A DNA stretch of 64,000 nt from Heliocidaris erythrogramma (lineage: Eukaryota; Echinodermata; Echinoidea; Camarodonta; Echinometridae). The notes beneath the pieces are model-generated. The model searched no databases, was not told the origin of the DNA, and saw nothing but the letters and a program-made list of their open reading frames with translations. Made by a program: the position numbers and the translations under genes. Location: contig CM046858.1 of NCBI GenBank assembly GCA_025617745.1, positions 26,929,453 through 26,993,452 of the forward strand, written 5' to 3'. Positions 32,912-46,200 of this stretch are shown one piece after another (within the stretch, counting starts at the first letter, position 1; each line of letters opens with the position of its first letter).

Positions 32912-32924
32912 TTTACTTTCAAAT

Positions 32925-35900
32925 GATTATTCCAAATAATACCAATTATTATGTTGGTATTCTGATGATTAGAATACCCACATCGGGATATATTTGAGCT
33001 GGAATCTGTTATACCGTGCTATGTACTGGACTGCTGTACATCATGTACCTGACTGATGTACATCTTAATCATTTCTGTTTTTCACGAAAAATAAAAAAAT
33101 TATGACATTCTAACCTGTGTCATTTACTTTCAAATGATTATTCAAAGTAATAATTTTCTTTTTTTCTGCATTTTTCCAAATTAGTATAGCCAAATCGAGA
33201 TATATTCGAACTTATGCTATGTGCTGGATTGATGTAAATCATGTACCTGACTGATGTACATCTTAATCATTTCTGTTTTTCACGAAAAATAAAAAAATTA
33301 TGACATTCTAACCTGCGTCATTTATTTTCAAATGATTATTCAAAGTAATAATTGTCTTTTTTCTGCATTTTTCCGAATTAGTATAGCCAAATCGAGATAT
33401 ATTCGAACTAGTATGTGTTATACCGTGTTATGTGCTGGACTGATGTACAACATGTACCTGACTGATGTACATCTTAATCATTTCTGTTTTTCTCGAAAAA
33501 TAAAAAAGTTATGACATCCTATCCTGTGTCATATACTTTCAAATGATTATTCAAAGTAATAATTGTCTTTTTTTTGCATTTTTCCGAATGAGTATAGTTC
33601 AATCGAGCTATATTCTAACGAGTATGTGTTATACCATGCTATGTGCTGGACTGATGTACAACATGTACCTGACTGATGTACATCTTAATCATTTCTGTTT
33701 TTCACGAAAAATAAAAAAGTTATGACATTCTAACCTGTGGCATTTACTTTCAAATGATTATTCAAAGTAATAATTGTCTTTTTTCTGCATTTTTCCGAAT
33801 TAGTATAGCCAAATCGAGATATATTCGAACTAGTATGTGTTATACCGTGTTATGTGCTGGACTGATGTACAACATGTACCTGACTGATGTACATCTTAAT
33901 CATTTCTGTTTTTCTCGAAAAATAATAAATTAATGACATTCAAACCTGTGTCATATACTTTCAAATGATTATTCAAAGACAGTAATAATTGTCTTTTTTT
34001 CTGCATTTTTCCGAATTAGTATAGCCAAATTGAGATATATTCGAACTAGTATGTGTTATACCGTGTTATGTGCTGGACTGATGTACAACATGTACCTGAC
34101 TGATGTACATCTTAATCATTTCTGTTTTTCTCGAAAAATAAAAAAGTTATGACATCCTATCCTGTGTCATATACTTTCAAATGATTATTCAAAGTAATAA
34201 TTGTCTTTTTTTTGCATTTTTCCGAATGAGTATAGCTCAATCGAGCTATATTCTAACGAGTATGTGTTATACCATGCTATGTGCTGGACTGATGTACAAC
34301 ATGTACCTGACTGATGTACATCTTAATCATTTCTGTTTTTCACGAAAAATAAAAAAGTTATGACATTCTAACCTGTGGCATTTACTTTCAAATGATTATT
34401 CAAAGTAATAATTGTCTTTTTTCTGCATTTTTCCGAATTAGTATAGCCAAATCGAGATATATTCGAACTAGTATATATGTGTTATACCGTGTTATGTGCT
34501 GGACTGATGTACAGCATGTACCTGACTGATGTACATCTTAATCATTTCTGTTTTTCACGAAAAATAATAAATTAATGACATTCTAACCTGTGTCATTTAT
34601 TTTCAGATGATTATTCAAAGTAATAATTGTCTTTTTTTTGCATTTTTCCGAATTAGTATAGCTCAATCGAGCTATATTCTAACGATTATGCGTTATACCA
34701 TGCTATGTGCTGGACTGATGTACAACATGTACCTGACTGATGTACATCTTAATCATTTCTGTTTTTCACGAAAAATAAAAAAGTTATGACATTCTAACCT
34801 GTGGCATTTACTTTCAAATGATTATTCAAAGTAATAATTGTCCTTTTTTCTGCATTTTTCCGAATTAGTATAGCCCAATCGAGCTATATTCTAACGAGTA
34901 TGTGTTATACCATGCTATGTGCTGGACTGATGTACAACATGCACCTGACTGATGTACATCTTAATCATTTCTGTTTTTCACGAAAAATAAAAAAGTTATG
35001 ACATTCTAACCTGTGGCATTTACTTTCAAATGATTATTCAAAGTAATAATTGTCTTTTTTCTGCATTTTTCCGAATTAGTATAGCCAAATCGAGATATAT
35101 TCGAACTAGTATGTGTTATACCGTGCTATGTGCTGGACTGATGTACAACATGTACCTGACTGATGTACACCTTAATCATTTCTGTTTTTCACGAAAAATA
35201 AAAAAATTATGACATTCTAACCTGTGGCATTTACTTTCAAATGATTATTCAAAGTAATAATTGTCTTTTTTCTGCATTTTTCCGAATTAGTATAGCCAAA
35301 TCGAGATATATTCGAACTAGTATGTGTTATACCGTGTTATGTGCTGGACTGATGTACAACATGTACCTGACTGATGTACATCTTAATCATTTCTGTTTTT
35401 CTCGAAAAATAATAAATTAATGACATTCAAACCTGTGTCATATACTTTCAAATGATTATTCAAAGACAGTAATAATTGTCTTTTTTCTGCATTTTTCCGA
35501 ATTAGTATAGCCAAATTGAGATATATTCGAACTAGTATGTGTTATACCGTGTTATGTGCTGGACTGATGTACAACATGTACCTGACTGATGTACATCTTA
35601 ATCATTTCTGTTTTTCTCGAAAAATAAAAAAGTTATGACATCCTATCCTGTGTCATATACTTTCAAATGATTATTCAAAGTAATAATTGTCTTTTTTTTT
35701 GCATTTTTCCGAATGAGTATAGCTCAATCGAGCTATATTCTAACGAGCATGTGTTATACCATGCTATGTGCTGGACTGATGTACAACATGTACCTGACTG
35801 ATGTACACCTTAATCATTTCTGTTTTTCACGAAAAATAAAAAAGTTATGACATTCTAACCTGTGGCATTTACTTTCAAATGATTATTCAAAGTAATAATT

Positions 35901-38405
35901 GTCTTTTTTTCTGCATTTTTCCGAATTAGTATAGCCAAATCGAGATATATTCGAACTAGTATATATGTGTTATACCGTGTTATGTGCTGGACTGATGTAC
36001 AGCATGTACCTGACTGATGTACATCTTAATCATTTCTGTTTTTCACGAAAAAAAATAAATTAATGACATTCTAACCTGTGTCATTTATTTTCAGATGATT
36101 ATTCAAAGTAATAATTGTCTTTTTTTTTTGCATTTTTCCGAATTAGTATAGCTCAATCGAGCTATATTCTAACGATTATGCGTTATACCATGCTATGTGC
36201 TGGACTGATGTACAACATGTACCTGACTGATGTACATCTTAATCATTTCTGTTTTTCACGAAAAATAAAAAAGTTATGACATTCTAACCTGTGGCATTTA
36301 CTTTCAAATGATTATTCAAAGTAATAATTGTCCTTTTTTCTGCATTTTTCCGAATTAGTATAGCCCAATCGAGCTATATTCTAACGAGTATGTGTTATAC
36401 CATGCTATGTGCTGGACTGATGTACAACATGCACCTGACTGATGTACATCTTAATCATTTCTGTTTTTCACGAAAAATAAAAAGGTTATGACATTCTAAC
36501 CTGTGGCATTTACTTTCAAATGATTATTCAAAGTAATAATTGTCTTTTTTCTGCATTTTTCCGAATTAGTATAGCCAAATCGAGATATATTCGAACTAGT
36601 ATGTGTTATACCGTGCTATGTGCTGGACTGATGTACAACATGTACCTGACTGATGTACACCTTAATCATTTCTGTTTTTCACGAAAAATAAAAAAGTTAT
36701 GACATTCTAACCTGTGGCATTTACTTTCAAATGATTATTCAAAGTAATAGTTGTCTTTTTTCTGCATTTTTCCGAATTAGTATAGCCCAATCGAGCTATA
36801 TTCGAGCTAGTATGTGTTATACCGTGCTATGTGCTGGACTGATGTACAACATGTACCTGACTGATGTACATCTTAATCATTTCTGTTTTTCACGAAAAAT
36901 AAAAAAATTATGACATTCTAACCTGCGTCATTTATTTTCAAGTGATTATTCAAAGTAATAATTGTCCTTTTTTCTGCATTTTTCCGAATTAGTATAGCCC
37001 AATCGAGCTATATTCTAACGAGTATGTGTTATACCGTACTATGTGCTGGACTGATGTACATCTTAATCATTTCTGTTTTTCACGAAAAATAAAAAAAGTT
37101 ATGACATTCTAACCTGCGTCATTTATTTTCAAGTGATTATTCAAAGTCATAATTGTCTTTTTTCTGCATTTTTTCCGAATTAGTATAGCCAAATCGAGAT
37201 ATATTCGAACTAGTATGTGTTATACCGTGCTATGTGCTGGACTGATGTACAACATGTACCTGACTGATGTACACCTTAATCATTTCTGTTTTTCACGAAA
37301 AATAAAAAGTTATGACATTCTAACCTGTGGCATTTACTTTCAAATGATTATTCAAAGTAATAGTTGTCTTTTTTCTGCATTTTTCCGAATTAGTATAGCC
37401 CAATCGAGCTATATTCGAGCTAGTATGTGTTATACCGTGCTATGTGCTGGACTGATGTACAACATGTACCTGACTGATGTACATCTTAATCATTTCTGTT
37501 TTTCACGAAAAATAAAAAAATTATGACATTCTAACCTGCGTCATTTATTTTCAAGTGATTATTCAAAGTAATAATTGTCCTTTTTTCTGCATTTTTCCGA
37601 ATTAGTATAGCCCAATCGAGCTATATTCTAACGAGTATGTGTTATACCGTACTATGTGCTGGACTGATGTACATCTTAATCATTTCTGTTTTTCACGAAA
37701 AATAAAAAAAGTTATGACATTCTAACCTGCGTCATTTATTTTCAAGTGATTATTCAAAGTCATAATTGTCTTTTTTCTGCATTTTTTCCGAATTAGTATA
37801 GCCAAATCGAGATATATTCGAACTAGTATGTGTTAAACCATGCTATGTGCTGGACTGATGTACAACATGTACCTGACTGATGTACATCTTAATCATTTCT
37901 GTTTTTCACGAAAAATAATAAATTAATGACATTCTAACCTGTGTCATTTATTTTCAAATGATTATTCAAAGTAATAATTGTCTTTTTTCTGCATTTTTCC
38001 GAATTAGTATAGCCAAATCGAGATATATTCGAACTAGTATGTGTTATACCATGCTATGTGCTGGACTGATGTACAACATGTACCTGACTGATGTACATCT
38101 TAATCATTTCTGTTTTTTCACGAAAAATAAAAAAGTTATGACATTCTAACCTGTGTCATTTATTTTCAAATGATTATTCAAAGTAATAATTGTCTTTTTT
38201 CTGCATTTTTCCGAATTAGTATAGCCAAATTGAGATATATTCGAACTAGTATGTGTTATACCGTGCTATGTGCTGGACTGATGTACAACATGTACCTGAC
38301 TGATGTACATCTTAATCATTTCTGTTTTTCTCGAAAAATAAAAAAGTTATGACATCCTATCCTGTGTCATATACTTTCAAATGATTATTCAAAGTAATAA
38401 TTTGT
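32925..38405 (+). repeat. Satellite array 2, about 26 units of about 212 bp with higher-order repeats
   Basis: Units begin caaatgattattcaaagtaa and contain ctgcatttttccgaattag, gtgctggactgatgtaca and gttatgacattctaacctg. Variants recur as blocks: the caaagacagtaat variant at 33974 and 35459, and the acatgcacctg variant at 34937 and 36428 (about 1.49 kb, seven units). A shortened unit recurs at 37031 and 37644 (about 0.61 kb, three units). The repeated 60-codon frames are artefacts. Confidence 0.95.
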
Positions 38406-38419
38406 CTAATTGAGAGAGG

Positions 38420-39235
38420 AGAGAGAGGGGGGGGGGGGTGGTAGTGATAGCTAAGACCCCACACCCTCAGCCCGGAATTGATGACATTGTTCATTTGTAT
38501 TTTATCTACCAATTCGGACGTTTGCCTCAAACCCAGACCCCCCCCCCCCCCCTCCCCAATAATGCCAGTGCACACTCCATGCCTGGACCCATTATAAATT
38601 ATACCCATTTTGATCATCAACTTTAAAACCAATTCCTAGTTTCGAATAAAAATGTTATTTCATTCCCGATCCACACGGGATGTGAACCCGTATTTCATCC
38701 CACCCTCTCCTCCAAAAGAAGCCTACCTATGCCTTTCTTAGTGTTATGTAATTCATTGGCGTAATGAGCCAAAAGAACTGAGGGGGCTGTCAGAGGGACA
38801 CAGGGTCCAATATACCTTTTTAAAACGAAATGCAATTTTGTTATAATATATTTGGTAGGTAATTTGGCAATATCGTGAAATAGTCCCCGCTTCAAAATAA
38901 AATCTAAGTTTTTTTAGGATTAGGATTAGGGTAAGGGTTAGGGTAATTTGATTCCCTTTTTTCTTTTGTTCTTTCTTGGGGGGGGGGGGGGCGGGGTGCT
39001 GCACCGCCCCAAGCCCCCCCCCCCCCCCCCCCCCAACCAGTACGCCAGTGATGTAATTCATGTTACACGACACTCTTGAATGAATTAAGGTAGCGCAGTC
39101 ATAGTTACGTACGTGTACGACTGGCATAACCGCACTATTATTAGTTCTAGGCTCCTTCAAATTGGCAACGTTTCTAGATTGACTCTAGGATCGTTTGGGC
39201 TAACTTCAGGTTCCGGACTGATGTAGAATTAGCCA
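38420..39235 (-). repeat. Inverted-module flank, copy 2
   Basis: Reverse complement of 17853-18570 with different C/G-run lengths. It joins satellite array 2 at a GA-rich stretch. Confidence 0.7.
38915..38946 (+). repeat. Short telomere-like run
   Basis: taggattaggattaggg then gggttaggg: degenerate TTAGGG-type units, about five. Confidence 0.5.
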
Positions 39236-39269
39236 CGACCCACCCGTTCCCCCCCCCCCCCCCCCCCCC

Positions 39270-39698
39270 CCCGTTTCTGAAAAATACCCCCTTTCTCTCT
39301 GATAAGTGCCCTTTTTACTACTAAAAGTGCCCCCTTTCGTTTCTAATATTAAAGTGCCCTTTCTACTTCTCATAAGTACCCTTTTTTCTCCTTCTGATAA
39401 GTGCCCCTTTTCAAATCTGAGTAATTGCCTCCTTATCTCTCTAACATGTCGAATAATAATAGACCAAAAGCTTCAGTCTCTCTGTATCGTCGGTTGCTCC
39501 GCTGAGACTCCATCTGGCTCCACTAGACCTCCGCGGGGACCGCGGAACTGGGGCGGGGGAGGCTGGGGGCTGCAGGGCCCCCACCCACTTTTTACAGTAA
39601 GCATGTGCAAACGTATGGCAGTGCAATTAAAAATGTGGTATACACGCAGTCCCCCCCCCCCCACTAAGCCCCTCCACTTTCCAAGACGTTCCACGCCC

Positions 39699-39731
<33 letters not shown>

Positions 39732-40545
39732 ACTCGGAGGTCGAAGGGACCGCATGCGTGTTCCCAAAATCTCCAGTAAAGGGGTATTTTTTGGGCGACA
39801 CACTCCGGCCCGTGAATTGTAAAAAAAGGGGGTGTTTTTTATCTTTCACCCGGAGATTTCATTAAAAAGGGGGGTGTTTTTCTTTCTCTCTCTCTCTTCG
39901 ACACCTGAGAAATTAAAAAAGGGGGGTTATGAAACATCTTAAAAATTGATCAAATCCCAGGATCAAATTTCTTAAATTTTTTTGTTTGGTTTCTTATGAC
40001 TGCATTGAGTTCTGAGATACTATTTTGAACATAAAAAACATCTCTTCCAAGGTATTGTAATGACAGCTTACTTGGGAGGGGGTTGGTGTCTGTCCTGAGA
40101 TATGGGGTTGGAATGAGAGCTCACCTGAGATAGGGGGGTACATTGAGCAGTGTTCTGCATTTGGGGGGGGGGGGGGTATCCAAGGCAGGAAAAGCCCGCG
40201 CAAAGCCCGCGATAGCGGGGTTCAGAAATTTTGGCAGCCCTGAGATAGGGGGGTGCTTTCAAAGGGAGGGAACAAGCATACGCGTACCCTAAATAATACT
40301 GAGTGGGGGGCCGGGGTTCCATGGCGCCTGCTCCATGTCTGGGGAAGGTTGAGAAATGTCAGAAATATTAAAGATTTCCCCATAACAGACGGTTATTTCT
40401 GTCTAGTCTAATAAGTGCCCTTTTCTCCTCCTGATGAGTCCAATTTACTTCGGATAGGTGCCGATTTTTCTTCCTTAAAAATGCCCATTTTCAACTCTGA
40501 TAAGTGCCCTGTCTCTACCACAATTTACACCACTTTTATATAAGG
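39270..40545. repeat. C/G-run-rich repeat mosaic
   Basis: Ends carry imperfect repeats of ctgataagtgccctttt (39300-39430 and 40406-40510). The middle holds 39470-39530 (complement of about 9330-9400), 39530-39700 (copy of 27.9 kb), ttaaaaaaggggggt repeats (39780-39930) and 40343-40415 (complement of 8230-8305). Very long C-runs near 39248 and 39703. No gene; open frames are low-complexity. Confidence 0.7.
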
Positions 40546-40727
40546 GCATATTTTCTGAAAATTTTCCCAAAACTGGCTCGCTACGCTCGCTGGCTCTTAT
40601 GGTATATAATGAAATCAAGCAAATTGCATAAAGTATGTTAATATCAATGTAATCCTAAAGATAAACCACAGGATTAATGTACCAATTAAAAGATCATTCG
40701 ACATCCCCCCCCCCCCGCCAAAAAAAA

Positions 40728-40875
40728 AAAAATAAATAAATAAATTTAAATTAAAAAAATAATAATAAATAAATAAATAAATAAATAGATAAATAGATAA
40801 ATAAATTAAATAAATAAATAAATAAATAAATAATAACAAATAACATTTAAAAAATAAATAATAATAATAAATTCA
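40728..40875. repeat. AT-rich microsatellite (aaat/ataa)n
   Basis: About 150 bp of aaat-type tetranucleotide repeats. Confidence 0.9.
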
Positions 40876-41754
40876 TTAATTCATTAATTTTAAAAAAAAA
40901 TATTTGCTCTTGTCATTTCATTATACCGCTGTAAATAATGCACAACACAAGGACTTCAGCATTAGAACAAACAAAAATCCAGTGTCCAGAACCACAATAA
41001 AAACGAAGATAATGATACCTGACAACAGTATATTTATTGCACTGTACATACATGTACTAAGGTAATACCAATGTCACAAAAGGGTCCCTTTTCCGCTTTA
41101 TGTTTACGCCTTGCAGGTGTGCCTTTTTGCTGGTTCCCCCTCCCCCACCCCACTTTGAAAGACGCTCCGCCGCCCGTGGTTAGGGTGATTATGCGAACAT
41201 GACCTGAAGGATCATGTGACTCTTTTAATAGTGAGGGTATATAAGGATACTGTCTTTATCATAAAATAAATGATGTTTGAGTATTTGTCGATGGTGGGGG
41301 TAAAGAAAAGACATATTTCTTATAAATCTTACCTAGTACCTGCAATCGTTTCAGAAATGAACTTCTTTAAAGAACAAAGTGGACAGCAAGGTGATTTGCA
41401 TAAAAATTGAAGTAAGGGAGTACCTTCGGAATTTTTTGTCATCAGAATTTTTAAAAAGTATGGTGTAAAGGGCACATAAAGCAGGAAGAAACTGGCATCT
41501 GCCCATTTCATTTCATTTATTTCAACACGGTAAAACCTATTCAGTATAAATATAAGCTGAATATGTCCGTGCATAAAAAAAAATACAAACATAAATCATA
41601 AAACAATGAAGAATGACATTAAACATTGAAAAGTTTAATGGTCCAAAAATCTCAGAACTTCCAAAACACTAAAAAGTTTAAACTAATATCAATAAAAAGA
41701 AGGGTACAGATAAGACGGAAAACTCTAAAATTGAGTACTCAGGAGACTATTTTA
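40876..41754. other. Non-coding spacer
   Basis: No gene supported. Confidence 0.4.
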
Positions 41755-42081
41755 ACTAATAAGCCACTTCGGAGATGCAATCTGAGCATGAGCAGATAAA
41801 GGTCATCTGTACCAAATTCTAAAACCCACTGACACTAATATTCGATATGTGCTCATGAATGTCATGTAATCATTATTCAATTATGCACTAATGGTGCATT
41901 CCATGATATCCAGGTGGAAGTATTCTTTTTAAAGGGGAAACAAAAGCTATTCATGAGGCACCTCTATCACTCCCAGAGTTATTTTTCTGAAGTGCACATA
42001 AAGGGACCCTCCATGTCTAAAATATATGTGGATATTTGGGGTCATTTGTACCATGCGCTAACCCCGAACTGGCTTATTAGT
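41755..42081. mobile_element. TIR MITE, 327 bp
   Basis: Terminal inverted repeat actaataagcca.ttcgg at both ends (18 bp, one mismatch). The target duplication is not clear. Non-coding. Confidence 0.65.
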
Positions 42082-43170
42082 ATCTTGAAGGATTGACCTG
42101 AAATGTTCGAGACTAGCTGTTTCCCGGCTGTTTCTTTCAAAAGCCTGGAAAACTGTTCCAAACTTTGACCCCTCTGTAAGAAAGACTTCTTTGCATAAAA
42201 TGGGTTTTATCCTTGGGAATACAAAAGTTCTGACCAGCGCTCCTTGATAATTTGAAACCTTTCAGGTATCTAGGGGCCTTCGAGTTATGTATTTTATGCA
42301 TCATTACCGCTTCCCTCTTTCTAAAAATCATGCATAACATCCCCCCCCCCCAAAAAAAAAAGGTAAAATGAAACGTGGAGAAAAAAGAAGAGGCATGGCC
42401 ATGGAAAACAAACAAATCATAAACAAAATAAAATCACACTTTTTATTAAAGAGAAAGCAATGAAAGATATTACGTAATAGAAACAAAAAGCTGGAAACAG
42501 TATAGACACGGGAGTAAATTTTACAAAAGACAGAACAAGAAGGACAGTGTGACTTTTAGGGAGGATAAGGATAGGAGGGTGGGCCCGAGGGGGGGGGGGG
42601 GGGAGGTAGGGAGGGGGATCTGGGAGATGTTTATGCACACGTAAACAAAAATAGTATTGTCTATAACTGCTAATGGAAGAAAAATGTTAACAACGATCAA
42701 TGAGGATCGTATTTCCATAAAGAGCAATTAGCGATTTTTTTTCCCCTTCAATTTGATATATTTGATATATTCGACTATTTTTCATATTATCAAAATGTTA
42801 AATATTACATTTAAGAGTGTAGGCTGCCCTATCGGGTCGATATGATATAACTCACATGATGATGTTAAAGATATCGATGACGATATGATTGATGATGATT
42901 GATGCCGGTGGTAGTAATGATGATGAGGATGTGGCAGAATGGGATAATTTTGCGACCGGGGGTAAGGCAATGCAATAGAATCAATATTCATGGATATAGG
43001 CCTAACTTTTGCCCTCAGTTGCATTTCTCTCCCCCTCCCCCAAGATTAGGTACATGCCCAGATGCATCGATGATCTAGACCAAAAGACTGAGCTGCCTGA
43101 AATATTGACAACTTTGCTTCCTTGCGATGAGATGACTTGCGCAATTAAATTCGGAAACGGCTGCTAGCAC
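42082..43170. other. PAAF1 upstream region
   Basis: Non-coding; C/G-runs near 42341 and 42590 and gat/atg-rich stretches (42840-42930). Promoter limits not visible apart from the YY1-like word at the start codon. Confidence 0.4.
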
Positions 43171-43171
43171 C

Positions 43172-43180
43172 AAGATGGCG
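43172..43180 (+). promoter_or_regulatory. AAGATGGCG (YY1-like) word over the PAAF1 start codon
   Basis: Same nine bases as at SAP18, with the ATG inside. There is no TATA box just upstream. Confidence 0.4.
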
Positions 43181-43230
43181 ACTATTTCAAGCAGACTGTC
43201 TATCATGAGCGAATGGCATCGGAGTTTGAG
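43175..43230 (+). CDS. PAAF1: PAAF1 exon 1
   Basis: Residues 1-18, MATISSRLSIMSEWHRSL, ending AG|gtgatt in phase 2. The segment matches the family N-terminus (a Trp before the basic stretch). The first ATG is in a good context. Confidence 0.85.
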
Positions 43231-46200
43231 GTGATTATTCTCTTCTTCCTTCGTGTTTTAAAATATTGTTTTCCTAAAATAGAATAGTTACAGATCTAAC
43301 TGAATATGTTTTCTTTTCATTTTTTGTTTTTTTTACAGTGAAAATGATGGAGTGGCTTGGTTGAACTGCAGAACAGCAGGTGAGCGGTGTGCTAGCTTAT
43401 TTTGCCCCGTAACTTGGCCGGTCATGTTGATACCGAAGCCCCTAAAATCCTTGCGGCTGCTGTTAATTTATTTTCCCCATTGTGTTCTTAAGTTTTGCAT
43501 AATGAAATTATTTTGGGGTGCAGCATCTGGTTCATATCTTATCACTACAACATTTAGGTATCTGTATTTTGTGTAAAGTTGTGAAATCAGTGTACTATTA
43601 CCATTGGACAGAGTACAAATATTTTCAGTTAAGTCCCGAATATTGGTTTTTGCGTAAGTAAAAAAACTATAAGTGCTATCTTTGACATGATGTAATTTAG
43701 CACCCATCCTTGTAAATGAACTGAAGCAAATTAACTAAAATGCATCTTTTAGATAATAATAATCAAATGATTATGTAAGTTAATGACTATGGATTAAATT
43801 GATAAACAATAAATTGCCATTTTTATCTATAACTCTTGCCAAAATTTATAATAGATCACTCACCACTCATTTTACCAGACAAGCCAATATTTTTATCCCA
43901 AATCTTAAATGTCAGTTCTCACGAAATATAATATGCTGGACCCAAATTGTGGAACCCCCTACTAGTACCGGGCCCTACCTGAAGAAATTAAAGCTTGTGC
44001 CACACTCGTGAGTCTTTATAGTTTAATAGAAAATATCTCCTGAGCCTTTGATATGTTTTTCAGTTTTGGCCTCTCTCGATCAGTTGTGTCCTTTTGTTGT
44101 GTCTTTTTGTTGTGTCTTTTGATTTAGTTGTATTAGTTTTTATATCCAACTACATTTTATTTATCTGAAGTTTTTTATATTTTAATATTTTGGGGATTTA
44201 CCTCCGATATGTCACCAAAAGAAATGGCCTTTGGCTTTGCCAATCCCCCAAATTTTGATTTGTTTTGTTTCTTTTTATTTATTTTCTAGCTTGTATAAAT
44301 GTACATGAATACACTTGTTCCTGTTGGTTTTTGTTTCATTTCAATTTGTGGAAAAATAATTGAATTGAACTGAATATACATTATGGATTACAGAAACGTC
44401 ACACATATTAGTAGATCTCATTCTAAAAAAAAAAAAAAAAAAAAAACTTGACCTTGGAAAATGTACTGGACCGAAAAAAGTTCCACCCTGACACTTTTCA
44501 TTGTAACTCAAGAAATATTTGATAAAATCTGGTCATTTAAAAAAAAATTCTTATCCGCATTTTGATCGTGTTGATTATGTTTTCTTATGAAACTGTTTGG
44601 AGCCAGAAGGGCATTGACTCATATACTGTAACACAGTGAGAGTTAATTCCCTTCTCTGGCTATGAACTGACAAAATTTTGGTTTTTATTGCGGTCGGTAA
44701 AACAAGAAAAACAGTTGCACTTTGCATTTCATTGCAGGGTTTAAATGTGTATACTTGTGTGGTTATGTACTGGCATGTTACTTTCAAATGTAATTCAAAG
44801 TCGTGAAACCTCATTGAAAAATCATGAATTTGAATTCCAAGTTATGCACCTGTACAGGTACATTAACAAAAGAATCGAAAAGAGTACACGTATGTACACC
44901 CTGCATTGCATTATGAAACGCAAAGTGCAACTTTTTTATTGTACCAACAACAACAACAAAATTTCTTTATGAAAAAATAATCATCATAAACAAATGAATT
45001 AAAACATTTTTCTAATATTTCTCAAGTTATATTGCAAAGTGTCAGGGGGGGGGACTTACTTTTTTGATTGAATAGTAATAATCTATCAGATCTATTATTT
45101 AAATATAAATTTGCTGCCTCTTGACAGACCGAGACCCAGTATAATTTTTCTGGATAGTCTAGAGTTATACTTATGCATGTACAAGTGAGGTTTCCTATAA
45201 TAGGTGCTGTGTGGATCATACTGGAGGTCTTTGTGGAGGAAGGAGAAAATCATTATTTAAATACTTAATTTTCATCTTGGCAACCCAAAATTTGTAGGAG
45301 AGTATATATATATTTGAAAAGTCCCTGAATCAAGTCATCTAGCAAATAAAGGAACAGAAATCCTGCGTATATTGATTTTGGTGTTCCTTTTCCACTAGTG
45401 CAGCAGTGATTGTTTTCCATAGTCCCACATTGCTTTGGCTGTTTGGGTCTGTGAGTGGCCCTGTAGTAATCATTAATGTAACCTGAAACAAATAACTTCA
45501 TGGTTTGTTTGTTTGTTTGTTTGTTTTTGTTTGTTTGTCATGTGCAGGGGAGAAGACTATAGAAGGTGAATTGAGGTCACATGGGGTCAATCACCTTGGA
45601 ACTCCAGAGGTCACAGTGTCCGAGAGGTTTACTGTGACTGATGTAACTAAGGTAAGGTGGAGCTTGGCCTCTGTATTAGGGCAACTGCCCTAAAGACAAC
45701 CCCCCCCCCCCCGGCCCCACCCACTCATGGAACCATCCCTATGTGGGGCTGTGTCACTTTTAGTGGTGGTCTAAGTTGAAGAGGTAAAAACACCAGAATG
45801 ATAATCGAGAATTCTGAGAAAATACTTCATTTTGCATTTTAGGATGATAAAATATCTGATTTCTAGATAATTACTTTGATTGGATTTCTATCACCTTAAT
45901 CAAGTGACATTTTCAGACTGTTTTGGACCGGCAATCTTGCTCCTTTGAAGCTCTCACTTGAGCTCAAGAATGCACCCTCGCCTGTGGGAGGCAATGTACA
46001 GAGGTTATGTGTAAATAACCTCGCATATGTGTGAGTGCCCCTCCCACTCCCACCAGAGGTCACATTATCAGAGAATTTTACTGTGACTGATGTAACTAAG
46101 TAAGGTAGAGCTCAGATAACTACCCCATCTCCAACAACTACACCCCCCTCCCCAACAGCTACACTCGGCAATAACTCAAAACACAATTACCCCTACTACT

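Noticed and set aside
33332..38352. Recurrent 60-codon frames in the satellite
   Set aside because: They repeat once per unit, have no domain, and in other units are cut by indels.
32925..38405. CRISPR-like spaced repeats
   Set aside because: Eukaryotic tandem satellite with units of about 212 bp and no unique spacers.
39306..39779. 157-codon Pro/Ser-rich frame
   Set aside because: Driven by C-runs and ctgataagtgccc repeats; no family features.
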